64,000 nt of DNA from Ahaetulla prasina (lineage: Eukaryota > Chordata > Lepidosauria > Squamata > Colubridae): positions 159,548,438 to 159,612,437 of the forward strand of contig NC_080540.1 of assembly GCF_028640845.1 (NCBI RefSeq), read 5' to 3'. The translations under genes were made by a program, and so were the position numbers. Each line of letters starts with the position of its first letter. Position 1 is the stretch's first letter. Under the pieces are notes generated by a model that was not told where the DNA came from, did no database searches, and saw only the letters and a list, made by a program, of their open reading frames with translations. Positions 51,951-63,211 of the stretch are shown one piece after another.

Positions 51951-53422
51951 ACAGGCATTCCTACATTTACTCCTCGACTTACGACTAAAATCGTAATCAG
52001 AATTTTCACTGCTAAGCAAGCTTGAGTCATGCCTAATTTTGCAGCCTTTTTTGCCATGGTTGTTAAGTGAATCACTGAAGTTGTTAAGTGAATCATTAAA
52101 CAAATCCAGCTTCCCCATTGACTTTGCTTGTCGGAAGCCATCTGGGAAAGTAGCAAATGACGATCACGATTCCCCAAATGCGGCAACTATGCCAAGCATG
52201 CAAATTTTAATCGCATGACTGTGAGAATGTTGTGATAGTCATAAGTGCAAGGACAGGTCACAAGTCACTTTTTTCAGTGTTGTTTTAACTGCGAACGGTT
52301 GCTAAACGATTAAGTAATGGTGGGATTCAAATAATTTAACAACTGGTTTGGCCAGGATCAGGTTGGCTGTTGTGGGAGGTGTAGCCCATCCCCATCCTCC
52401 AGCTTCGCAGCACATGTAGGACAAGCCTCCTGCAATGGACAACCTGACCCTGGGCTAAGCGGTTGTTAATTCCCCCCCGCCCACTATCAAAGTGGATCCT
52501 GGGCACTGTGTTGCAATGGAGAAATGGAAATAGAGTGGCCGGCACGAGGGAAGGAGGAGGAACAGGGAGAAGAAAGAGGGGAAGTGGCCTCCTCCTTCCC
52601 TCATGCCAGCGGCTCCATTTCCTGCTTCTCCATTGCAGCACCGCACCACAGAGCTTGCCCCACCCACTACCACCCAGATGCCCTCGCTTCCCCCAAGCAT
52701 TTATTGGCCTATCTGATTTTCAGCTCCATCGCGTTTCTCCATTGTGTTTCTTGCCGTTGTATGCAGGGAAAGAAAAGTTAGTGAGACTAAAAAAAAAAAA
52801 AGTTCAATCAATCAATTCGAACTTCTTGCGGGGAAAAAAAGATCACAATGGCGAGAAACGCGACAGAGAAACATGATGGAGCTCGAAATCAGAGAGGGAA
52901 TGAAATGCTTGGAGGAAGCGAGGGCATCTGGGCGCCAGGTGCTGAAACAGGCCTGTTTCTCTCCAGCAGCTGCCCCGCTGAGGGAAGGCCAGCATCTACC
53001 GGCACTTAAACGCGGCGGCATTCCAGCTCTGGCAGGGAAGGGGCAGTCAGCATGGGCACTGCAGGCAGGATGTCTGCTCGCTTCAGTATCCCTCTGGTGG
53101 TCTGCTGGCGCTTTGGCCCCCGGGCTGCTGCTTATGCGTAAGCCCTGCCCCGCTGCCTGAGACAGTGTTTGCCTGAATGATGTGATCAAATGTTTCCGCT
53201 GCTTCCATCTTGGACTTTTGGGGAGGGTTTCTCCCCCCCCCCCCCTGCCTAGAAGGAAATTGAATGAAAACCAGACAGGTTCTGGAAAACACAGATTTTT
53301 CAGAACACGTCTAACCAGTTCACCAAACTCAGCAAAAAATTAGGTATCGGTTCTATCAAACCTATGTGAACCAGCTGAATCCCACCACTGGTCGGGGATT
53401 CAACCTAAGTCGAGGACTACCT
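51951..53422 (+). mobile_element. Family B MITE, interrupted by a 1.1-kb hAT-like element
   Basis: The left part contains CTCCTCGACTTACGAC and GTTGTTAAGTGAATC motifs. The right end TAAGTCGAGGACTACC is at 53405-53420. The two are separated by the element at 52313-53390. Confidence 0.7.
52313..53390 (+). mobile_element. Longer family A-related element with internal hairpins
   Basis: It starts about AGTAATGGTGGGATTCAAAT and ends GCTGAATCCCACCACTG, as in the short copy at 24,142. The 1.08-kb interior holds an inverted repeat (about 52513-52560 against 52590-52640, GCAATGGAGAA and its complement). No transposase is readable and target duplications are unclear. Confidence 0.6.
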
Positions 53423-54330
53423 TCCAAAAAGTAGCTGTACATAATTCATTTGACAGCAGTTTGGTTGCAGTGAAACCTGGAAAGTTCTCCTGAAGGTGAA
53501 GAATGAATTGTTATTAATGATTACCAACTTATGTCTCCTATAAAGAATGAGGAAGAAATTTGATGGCTCTTTTGAGGCCCCCATAGGCAAAGATTCCCAA
53601 GATCAGAAAATACTTTACTTCCAAAATACTGCACAATTATCTATATTACAGCAGACTAGCCTTCTTTTACCTGGTGCCTTCAGGTTACAGTATGTTACAT
53701 TGCAACTCCCATTAATTATACCAATTATGGATAATTAGTTGTAGTTGCAGTCCAGCACTTATGGAGGGAGTCAGGCTAGGATGGTGATGGAGAACCTATG
53801 GCACATGTGGCAGAGGTGGTACGCAGAGCCTTCTCTGCGGGCACGCACGCCATTGCCAGCTGCTCCTCTGGGTTCCGTCGCACACATGCGCACTGGCCAG
53901 CTGGTCCGTTGCACATGCGCAATGGCCAGCTGCTGCATTCCAGGTTGCGGTGCGCACGCGCTCCAGTTTCAGCACTCAGTGCCAAAAAGGTTAACCATCA
54001 CTGGGCTAGGATATGCTTTAGTAGGCCAAAATTACAAGTGCAAATCAGCACATTCCCCTGAGACTTTATTTAATTTAATCCCAGTTTGCTGAATGAGCCA
54101 CAGTGGTAGATTTCCTTTATTGTGCTAAGCCAAAACCTAGCAAATCACATTATGGCTTATTATGATGTAAAAAGTAGTGTTATATTGACTCTTAAAACCA
54201 ATAAGGAATCTTATATCAACCCTGTGTGGCCTGTTAGCAATACATTATACATTAAGAAGATATTTTCATATATTGATTAATACAAATCAATTTGGTTCTT
54301 TTTTTTTTTTGCAAAATAACAATTCTCAAG

Positions 54331-54433
54331 GAGATGAAAATCAAATAGGAAATTCTCACAAGTTACTTTCCCAGTTGAAGAACCGCATACATGTCCAAAT
54401 CTGTGCATATGAGATCAATGGAAGACCTTGCAC
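54331..54433 (+). other. Candidate coding exon of unknown gene
   Basis: This is 103 nt between ...aattctcaag and CAC|gtaagt. One frame is open across it, reading DENQIGNSHKLLSQLKNRI then HVQICAYEINGRPCT. It lies on the strand and side where POU6F1 would be expected by synteny, but the peptide does not resemble POU6F1 as I know it. No partner exon was found. It could be a chance frame, a retrocopy fragment or an unannotated exon. Confidence 0.25.
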
Positions 54434-55989
54434 GTAAGTTTCAAGTTTAATTAAGCCAGAAAGCTTTTAATTTGCACTAGAGAGTACTGTTCTTTAACAT
54501 CAAAAGCATGCTTTCTCACACTGCTGTTTTAGCATCAAGCTTAGTTAATAATGATAGTTACTTTAAAAAGGCTACCCTCACTGATTTTATCATAGCTGAA
54601 ACATTCTGCATGCTCTTGACTGCTTCCTAGAGGTAGGCAGACTTATTCCAAGGTTTCTGGTTACTTGCAATATTTTCTTGCAAAGTACTTACCCTGAGAA
54701 CAACGATCAGCTTTTCAGTCCCATCAGCTTTTCAGTCCAAGCAGCCCTTCATATTCATTCTTCGAAGCTTTACATTTCTTTTCCAAAACCCAATTGATGT
54801 TTGCTACCCTCCTTGGCTTCTCTCATCCACCAGATGGCTGTACTGAGTTTTTCAAACCCCAGTGCTTCATCCAACGCCAGCTTCACTCAATTCTTAAAAC
54901 CCAAGAAATGTTTGTTTCAGGGATCCACATTAACAAAATGAAGTTTGAATAGCCATGATTGGAGGCTGGTAAAAAACTGTGGCATGAGTTTTTTATTAAA
55001 AAGAAAGTAATAATAATATGCAATTTGTTTTTTCTGAGGAATGAAATTAGATTTCTGTATTACATATATAGCAGCTTTTGAAGCATATTGCAGTATAATT
55101 TACTATAGCAGTTACATGAGTCTTCGGAGAAGGGCGGGGCATAAATGTAAACAAAAAAAAAATAAACAAACATAGGAGTAAGTATATAGTATGGAGTTCC
55201 TTCACCAGTTTTTCATCAATGCCATTGTCTTCCAGTCTAGTTTACACCACCATTTCAAGCACTGATGCTGAACTATAAAACTCAAGATTCATATGCCCAA
55301 ATGTTCTGTTTGCCATAGAAATGTTCTGTTCACCTCTCTGACACCTTCAAATATTTAAAGTATATAGGTCTAGTTAAAAGAGGAGGGTTTTTTTCTGTTA
55401 CTCATAGATGGAATATCCTCCTCAAAATAGCATGCATGATATGATTCTAGGATTATCTGGAGAAGACAGTTTTATTTCATCAGAATTGTTAGCCTGTTCC
55501 CTATTGATTTTTCATTGATTTTTTTTAAAGAAATGTTTTATATTTTGCTGTATGTCACCTTAATAGCTTTACTGAGGGGAGATTTAAAACATTTTCCTTA
55601 CTTTAAGATAAAACAAACAAGTAGATAAGATCTCCCCCAAACACATTGATCCACTCTGATTTTTACTGCAGATTCTGGCTCATAGCATAAACCTAAACAA
55701 ATTACTCAGAAGTTAGACCCCATTGGCTCAGTTTTGTATGACAATAAGTGCGCACTGCACTATAACCTAATTGAGGAATACATTATAGTATTACGTGTTA
55801 CAGTATTTGGCTTAAGTGATCATTATAAAACCTCAGCAGATGTCAACATCTAGTTGATTTTCCTTGGACTCAAATATTAAGCAAGTATTAATATTTGGAC
55901 GAGAGACCACTAGGAAGTCACAGCTGTATGCTGGGCAAGATAGTTGAAAAACCTAAAGGAGTTTTTACTCTTCATTCATTGTACTCAGA

Positions 55990-56226
55990 GCACAGTGGCT
56001 GACATGGTTAGGATGTTGGGTTGGAGGTTAGCAAACCCGCGTTCAAGAACCAAATGCTGCAGCATGGTGGGGTGACTCGGTCACTTGCTGCAGCACCTTG
56101 ACGGGGATATGAAAGGGGCCCCCATGGGCATCCGCCAAGCGATGGTTGATGTCACTGCCTAAACCTTCCAACCGGAAAGCACCTTGAACGGTGCCTCTGA
56201 CATGAACGGAATGGGAGGATTCATTG
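55990..56226 (+). mobile_element. tRNA-derived SINE, sense
   Basis: AGCACAGTGGCTGACATGGT and the box B-like GCGTTCAAGAACC make a tRNA-like head. A 150-bp body (GGGGTGACTCGGTCACTTGC, GCGATGGTTGATGTCACTGC) follows. It is a different family from the Sauria SINEs. Confidence 0.6.
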
Positions 56227-56234
56227 CACTAGAA

Positions 56235-56340
56235 TAGGGGTCTCCAACCTTGGCAACTTTAAGCCTGGAGGACTCCAACTTTCAGAATTCTGGGAGTTGA
56301 AGCCCTCCAGGCTTAAAGTTGCCAAGGTTGGAGACCCCTG
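56235..56340. mobile_element. Family E palindromic hAT, complete
   Basis: TAGGGGTCTCCAACCTTGGC against GCCAAGGTTGGAGACCCCTG makes an almost perfect 106-bp palindrome. The perfect 8-bp duplication cactagaa lies at 56227-56234 and 56341-56348. Confidence 0.9.
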
Positions 56341-56373
56341 CACTAGAAAGTACAAGGGGAAAAAACACCATTA

Positions 56374-56702
56374 CCAGGTAGTCCTCAACTTACAACTGGT
56401 CATTTATTGACTATTAGAAGTTATGACAGATTCACCTTCAAAAGGTACTTTATATCCCTGTTCTGAAATTCCAATGGCTGATCCACTGAAGACCACATTT
56501 TGGATACTTGGCAACCAGACTGCATTTATGACTATTTGAACTGTCCATGGTCATTTGATCACATGACTGTGATTTACTTTACCGTTTACTTTTGGTTGTC
56601 AGCAAAAGCACCCAATAGCTAACGATAGGTTTGGAGATTGGCTTAATTATCACTGGGAGGGGGGGAAAGGTTCCATTATGGTTGCAAGTCAACAACTACC
56701 TG
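56374..56702 (+). mobile_element. Family B TA-flanked MITE
   Basis: CAGGTAGTCCTCAACTTAC and GCAAGTCAACAACTACCTG are inverted termini. TA follows at 56703. Confidence 0.78.
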
Positions 56703-56780
56703 TATTTACATTTTCCACCTTGTCATGTTATCTCTTTTAAGGAGCATCTAGAATTTTGTAGTAGGGTGGTTGGGGTATAT

Positions 56781-57544
56781 CGGGTGTCAAACTCGATTTC
56801 ATTGAGGGCCGCATCAGGGTTGTGTTAGTCCTGGGGGACGGGGTGGTGGTGGAATGGCCAGCTCAATGTCACTTGTGTTATCAAATGCCAGTTTTGCTAG
56901 TAGTCTGTTTTCCTAGCACTCTGACAGCAAAAACAGGGCTTGAAAGGACTGCGTGCAGCCTTTCCGGGCTCCGTTTTTGGCTGCAACGGCCTCCTGCAGC
57001 CTTCTGCCAGTGAAAACAGAGCTGGGGCTGCAGGAGCGCCATCACAGAGGGCTGCAGGAGGCTGTCACAGCCAAAAACTGAGCCCATGAGGGCAGCATGC
57101 AGCCCTCTTGAGTTCCGTTTTTGCTGGCAGAGGCACTACAGGCCGGTCCTTCACTGTTTCCAGGGTGGCCCTGCGGCAGGGGTGAAATCTAGCAGGTTCT
57201 GACAGGTTCTGGAGAACCAGTAGTGGAAATTTTGAGCAGTTTGGAGAACCGGTAGTGGAAATTTTGAGTTCAGGGAACCAGCAAATACCATGTCTGGCTG
57301 GCCCCAGAGTGGGGAGGGAATGGGGAATTTGCAGTATCCTTCCCCTAGAGTGGGGTGAGAATGGAGATTTTGCAGTATCCTTCTCCTGCCATGCCCACCA
57401 AACCAAGCCACACCCGCCAAGCCACACCGCGCCCACCAAGCCACGCCCACAGAACCAGTAGTTAAAAAAATTGGATTTCATCACTGCCCTGCAGGCCAGG
57501 TCTAAGCACCCTGCGGGCTGGATGCAACCCCTTTGACACCCCTG
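56781..57544 (+). mobile_element. hAT element (CGGGTGTCAAACTCG type) with nested family A copy
   Basis: CGGGTGTCAAACTCGATTTC at one end and CCCCTTTGACACCCCTG at the other. The duplication is gggtatat/tggtatat. The interior has repeated inverted GCAG-rich segments. The family A copy at 57177-57486 is inserted inside. Confidence 0.75.
57177..57486 (-). mobile_element. Family A hAT-type short element (copy 12)
   Basis: The duplication is ccctgcgg (57169-57176) and ccctgcag (57487-57494). It has two minisatellite units and a duplicated GGAGAACC.GTAGTGGAAATT motif. Confidence 0.85.
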
Positions 57545-57989
57545 TGGTATATTATAGAAAAAATTCCTGGTCAAAATGTAACCAAATTTACAAATATAAT
57601 TCCCACTAATTACATTTGGTGTAATTTAAGTCTATTAATGTATATACATTTCTTTTGACAGCAAGCTCTGAATGCATTCTGATTTCTATGTAAATATAGA
57701 TGAGTTCATTCAGAAAGTGATCTATGCAAGACAGATTAAGGACAGAGGCTGCTTGTATTAGAGATTTCAAGGACTCTGGTAGACATAATGTGTATTATTA
57801 TGGTTGATTGCACAGTTTGCCAGATATTTAGATTATATTTGGAAATTTTATTTACCTATTGACTAGGATCTGGGATCGGCAGAAGTTGTTTAATAGCATT
57901 AAAGGTATTGTTGCAAGATGAAAGCTGTTCCAAACACCGAATTGCAGAACCCAGCATGGCTAATGGTAAGTCTTTAGCAACATCTAGAG

Positions 57990-58146
57990 CAGACATGAGC
58001 ATTTTATGTCCCCAGGTTACATACGGCCATTCAGTTGACTCTGTCTGGCCCATGTAAGGTCAATCAGAAATTAGAGATTAAATGTAAACAAGTGCATTGT
58101 TTTAGCCCAGTCCCAATTTCTTGGAAAAATTAATTGCTCAGCTCTG
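57990..58146 (+). mobile_element. hAT short element (CAGACATGAGCATTTT type)
   Basis: The ends are CAGACATGAGCATTTT and AATTAATTGCTCAGCTCTG. The duplication is atctagag (57982-57989) and atctagat (58147-58154). Confidence 0.75.
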
Positions 58147-58764
58147 ATCTAGATTCTAGAGAACCAAAGGCTTCCTCTTCTGCTTTAGACAGTCTTAATC
58201 TTTCTGAGCAACACACTCTATTTCCTTGCTATATAACTTCAACTCTTGTAGACTCATGAATGTGCAGAACAAACTGTTTGGCACAAAGCTTAAATAATTC
58301 ATGAAGTAGAAAAATATTCTTATTTTAAAGGGTGGGAAAGAGTCCTGGATAAATTTAGAGTAAAGCCAGGCTCGCTGCAAATTCATTACGGCTGCTCACT
58401 TAAAAGGAGAAACAGTTTGAAAGCAAAAACTAAGTTGTCAGAGATAATGATTGTCTCATTCTCAGGATTTTCCTGAGTAGAGAGAAACGAATTCCAGATG
58501 AGCTTCTGTTCCCATTGAAACCATCTGCATTTCCCTAGCATTTTCTCTTTTTTTTTTCTCTTTATGCACAAAAAGTTGAAGAAAAGGCAGAAAATATATA
58601 CAATATTTTTTGCTAGGTTAGAGGTGATGCTGAAGATATCTCCTGAATGTATGTCCCTTACCAGTCCTATTTGATAAATAGAAAAGAAACTGCTTTTACT
58701 TCCTCAAAAGACAGGAATATTTTGAAAGATTCTTATGGCTGATAGGGGATTCTTACATTTTACA

Positions 58765-58832
58765 GAATAACAGAGTTGGAACGGACCTTGTAGGTCATCT
58801 AGTCCAACCCCTCACCCCAAGTAAATACTTAA
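58765..58832 (-). mobile_element. CR1 LINE, very short 3' end
   Basis: AGAATAACAGAGTTGGAACG then GACCTTGTAGGTCATCTAGTC is the classic CR1 end, antisense. Confidence 0.8.
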
Positions 58833-59056
58833 TCAGACATTTAAATCAGTTAGCTGATGGAAGTATGTGAATATCCAGTTTTTCCACTTTGAAAATCTCT
58901 CATCTCCTTGTCCTCCAGTTTTTCAGTTAAATGGGACCCAAAGAAAAATCTTTTTTCCATTTCACTCCTAAATTAGAAATTGTGGGCAGAGGCTTTCAAA
59001 GGGAGGCAATAATGTATAAAAGAAAAGAACATCACTTCTTGTAACATCCTCTGTAC

Positions 59057-59199
59057 CAGTGGTGGGTTGCTATCGGTTCGCCCCAGATCAGGCGAAATGG
59101 TAGCGGTGGCATCAGGAGGCTCCGCCCACCCACCCAGACGTCTTGCCCGTGTGCGTCCACGAGCAAACTGGTAGCGATGGGATTTGAAACCCACTACTG
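59057..59199 (+). mobile_element. Family A-related hAT short element (copy 13)
   Basis: The perfect 8-bp duplication ctctgtac lies at 59049-59056 and 59200-59207. It is closely similar to copy 9. Confidence 0.87.
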
Positions 59200-59299
59200 C
59201 TCTGTACACTATAGCCTTCCGCAATCTGGTGTACATCAAACATTTTGTATGTAGAGAGGAAAGCCAAGCTATCCTGAAATTACAAGCGGGCTTTCATGT

Positions 59300-59975
59300 A
59301 TTTTGCACTGAGGAGAGGCTTCCGTCTAACCATTCTGCCATAAAGCCCACATCGGTGGAGGGCTGCAGTGATGATTGTCCTTCTGGAACTCTATCCCATT
59401 TCCACACAGGACCTTTGGAGCTCAGTCAGTGTGACAGCAGGTTCTTGGTCACCTCTCTTACTAAGGCTCTATTTCCCCATTTTGTTTGATCAGGCAACCA
59501 GCACTTGGAAGAGTTCTGGTTGTGCCAAACTTCTTCCATTTGAGAATTATGGAGGCCACTGTGCCTTTAGGAACCTTCAGTGCAGAAGAAATTTTATTGT
59601 AACCTTCCCCAGATGTGTGTCTTGCAATAATCTTGTCTCTGAACTCTGCAGGCAGTCTCTTTGACCTTGTGACTTTTGCTCTGCTACAGTATGCGTTGTC
59701 AGCTGTGAGGCCTTCTATAGAGAGGTGTGTGCCTTTCCAAATCATGTCCAATCGATTTAATTTACCACAGGTAAATTCCAATCAAGGTGTGGAAACATGG
59801 CAGCAATGATGGGATGCACCTTAGTTAAATTTCAAGTGTTGTTGCAAAGGGTCTGAATACCTATGCCAATGTGATATTTCAGGTTTTTTTTCTTTTTAAT
59901 ACATTTACAGACATTTCTAAAATTCTGTTTTTACTTTGTCATTATGGGATACCGAGTATAGATTAATGAGAAAAA
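59300..59975 (-). mobile_element. Tc1-type transposon relic, N-terminal transposase part
   Basis: The minus-strand frame at 59781-59461 encodes a Tc1 DNA-binding region: RLPAEFRDKIIARHTSGEGY, NKISSALKVPKGTVASIILK, WKKFGTTRTLPSAG. The right flank (GGGTCTGAATACCTATGCCA, ATGAGAAAAAATGAAATTC) matches the untranslated end of vertebrate Tc1 elements. The catalytic DDE domain is missing, so it is inactive. Confidence 0.88.
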
Positions 59976-60109
59976 ATGAAATTCAACAACTGTAGAATCA
60001 AGTTGCAGCATGATTATCTAATCTATATGTCTCTGTATCTCTAAATTAATCAATAGATATTTCACATACACATATACAAGATACGGTTACACTACTGGTA
60101 GGTTTATAG

Positions 60110-60678
60110 CAGGGGTGAAATGCTCCCAGTTTGGACCAGATCACCTGATCCGGTAGCGATGGTGGCGAGTGGTTCAGAGAACCAGTAGCAAAAATCTCTG
60201 CCCTCCCCCATTCCCAGCTGAGCTGCGTGATCATCAGAGGTTTTTTTTAAAAAACTTTTAAAAGCATTTTTTCTTTGTCCGAAAAAATGTTTTTAAAATG
60301 ATCACCCGGCTCAGAGGACCCTTTTAAAAGCATTTTTACAACCTCTTTGGCTGAAGAGGTTGTAGAAAAAATGCTTTTAAAGGCTCTGGCGATCCCAGCT
60401 GAGTTGCCTGATCGTCAGAGGCTTTTTTTTTCTTTTAAAGGCAAAAAAAATGCTTTTAAAAGAAAAGAAAAGCCTCTGACGATCAGGCAACTCAGCTGGG
60501 ATTATCAGAGCCTTTTAAAAGCATTTTTTCTACAACCTCTTCGGCTGAAGAGGTTGTAGAAAAAATGCTTTTAAAAGTAAAAAATAAAGTTGGCCACGCC
60601 CACCCAGTCACATTTCCACCACCACCACCAAGCCGCTCCCACAGAACTGGTAGTAACAAATGTTACATTTCACCACTG
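60110..60678 (+). mobile_element. Family A-related hAT with large internal hairpin (copy 14)
   Basis: The ends are CAGGGGTGAAATGC and CATTTCACCACTG. The duplication is gtttatag (60102-60109) and gtttataa (60679-60686). An inverted repeat of about 80-bp arms (about 60350-60430 against 60468-60546) surrounds a 40-bp AT-rich loop. Confidence 0.82.
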
Positions 60679-60689
60679 GTTTATAATCC

Positions 60690-61920
60690 CTTATATTTTT
60701 ATGTTAAGCACCATTTATCACCTTGAAAAATATCTATAATTCAACTTTGGGATTTTTTTCCCTATTTTAGTACTTATACAATATCTAAATGAAAAGACAT
60801 TTTATGGGAAATTTAGCTTTACTATTGAACATATGTAAGCGTAGATTAGTAACAGCATCAGGAAGTTTCAAAATGGGCATATAGATTATAAAAAAAATTG
60901 CAGCAGTTAATGAATATCTGTCACAGAATGCAGAGAGAATGTATAAAAGGGAGTTTTGACTATGATAGAGGAGCAATATCTAACTATAATAACCTCAATA
61001 AATGCAGATTTATTGCAAAAGGAAAAAGATTTATGAAGATTTCTACGTAGTGCATTTGATAACATCTATAAAGAAAGCGCTTTAATTTTTTAAAGTATAT
61101 TTTGCCCCCCTTTCGAAAATGTTGCTTTAGAAAGAATTTCTGCTGATCTCTTGATTGAGCTAAAAAATTAATGTGCTCTATTTCCCTGAATGTATTATAT
61201 TAATAGTATGCCAATGAGCCTAAATTCAGTGAGATGGATGTGTTTAAATATTCATAATCACCAGGCAGCCTATGCAAACTAAGTTCTTAGCTGAATTGCA
61301 ATATGATGTCTGAAAACCAGCTGTACCAGAGCAGAGGCATTTTATCATAATGGATTCAGTTGTTACTGAAAATGTTGACAATGTTACTTGGGTATACGTT
61401 ACAGAAAAAGAACATGAATAATATTAATGTTTATGTGCTTCATGGATCTGGATGCAGACAACCATTTTTTTTCTAAACATTTGCTTTGATGGAAAATGTG
61501 GTTTGGTTTCATGTTTAGAAAAGCAGTAGCTGCCTATATATGGCCAACGGGGCTAAATTTCTGGAAGCTATAAATTCAGCTCTGTTATTACCATAATTTG
61601 TGTCCATTAAATGCTCATCTCCTTTCTTCATTCATTTACTCAGAGCACAGCTTTGATCTGGTGTGTTTATCCAATGTAAAACAGACTCTTTGGGCTCAAA
61701 GAAGTCAACGATGATTTGTACTTTCACATGCCAAAGTACATTATAATTTTTAGAGGTTGACCCAGTATACATTGCTGTCATTTCTTTGATAGAATGCAGC
61801 CTGCAACTTGGTGTTTTGCAAACATCCCAGATTTAGATGGACACTGCCACTAAGCAGTTATAGTACAGTACTGAATTACGTGAATCAAAGGTCTAGCTGG
61901 ATAGGAAATGGTAACTTAAA
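60690..61920. other. Unique AT-rich sequence
   Basis: No gene, RNA or repeat family was recognised. Confidence 0.5.
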
Positions 61921-61923
61921 TTA

Positions 61924-62331
61924 CAGATATCCTTAACTTATGACCACGATTGGACCAGAATTTCCATTGCTCAGCAAGGTGGTTGTTAAGTGACTTGGGC
62001 TCAATTTTACAACCTTTCCGCCCCAATGATAGTTAAGTGAATCACTGTAATTGTTAAAGAGAATCATGTGCCTGTTAAGTGAATCAGGCTCCCCCCAACT
62101 GACTTTGCTTGTCTGAAGCTGGCTAGGAAGGTCGTCACATGATTTTGGGATGCTACCACCATTATAAATGCATGCCAGGTGCCAAAAGCCCGAATTTTGA
62201 TCACATGACCGCAGGGATGTTGCAATGGTCATAAATGCAAGGACTGGTCATAAGTCACTTTTTTCAGCTCCACTATGCCTTTGAACTGTCACTAAAGAAA
62301 TGGTTGTAAGTCATAAGTCGAGGACTACTTG
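61924..62331 (+). mobile_element. Family B MITE, diverged
   Basis: CAGATATCCTTAACTTATGAC and ATAAGTCGAGGACTACTTG are its ends. Internal GTTAAGTGAATCACTGTAAT matches the copy at 52.0 kb. Confidence 0.75.
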
Positions 62332-62393
62332 CATATGCAAATACTTTTATTCATGTGATATTTTCTCTATCCTTATGGAAATATTTTGTAGAA

Positions 62394-62485
62394 CAGGGGT
62401 CTCCAACCTTGACAACAAAGCTGGCTGAGGAATTCTGGGAGTTGAAGTCCACAAGTCTTAAAGTTGCCAAGGTTGGACAGCCCTG
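62394..62485. mobile_element. Family E palindromic hAT
   Basis: CAGGGGTCTCCAACCTTGAC against CAAGGTTGGACAGCCCTG. The perfect 8-bp duplication ttgtagaa lies at 62386-62393 and 62486-62493. Confidence 0.88.
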
Positions 62486-62559
62486 TTGTAGAAAGCTTGA
62501 ATGGTTCTCTGTTAAGCTGGCCCTCTCACGATGACCTCTTTCTAGGTCATATCCAGAAT

Positions 62560-62805
62560 ACAAAATCCTGTATGACTGTAACTTTGTTGCTTGTATCCTT
62601 ACGATTTATATTGTTTCCTAGTATGATTTGATTGCTTATTTGTACCCCATGACTATCATTAAGTGTTGTACCTTATGATTCTTGACGAACGTATCTTTGA
62701 AAGCATATGCACCAAAGACAAATTCGTACTTGGCCAATAAAGAATTCTATTCTATTCTATTCTATTCTATTCTATTCTATTCTATTCTATTCTATTCTAT
62801 TCTAA
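62560..62805 (+). mobile_element. CR1-L3 snake LINE end with (TTCTA)n tail
   Basis: It is in sense orientation. TGACTATCATTAAGTGTTGT and ACTTGGCCAATAAAGAATTC run into (TTCTA)n at 62745-62804. It is the same tail as at 49.35 kb on the other strand. Confidence 0.88.
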
Positions 62806-63211
62806 CCAAGTTTTGTACTGCAAGTTATCATATATTGTCTCTTTTGCTGATTTACAAAGTTGGGGCAATCATCTTTTCTTGCCACTAAATTCCAAAATAA
62901 ACTTTATGATTTAAGTCCTTTAGAATCACAAAATGATAAGATAGATAAGCCGCGTAAAAAGAACCAAAACCTGAATTGTGGTCTCTGTGGGTAGAAGTGT
63001 TAAGGAATGTAGACCTGTTCTTGGGAATGAGGAAGAAATGAGCCAACCCTTAAGAGGGAATTTAGAGAAAATATGACTCCATTCTAAGAGAGAGGAAAGC
63101 ACGAGAATGAAACTCAAAATAACCCTGCCTTGATTTTGTTCAATATAAAGTGGGGAAGAGGAAATCTCTGAAGGACTTTCAAACTTCTCTTACTCTACCC
63201 TACCGTTAAAT

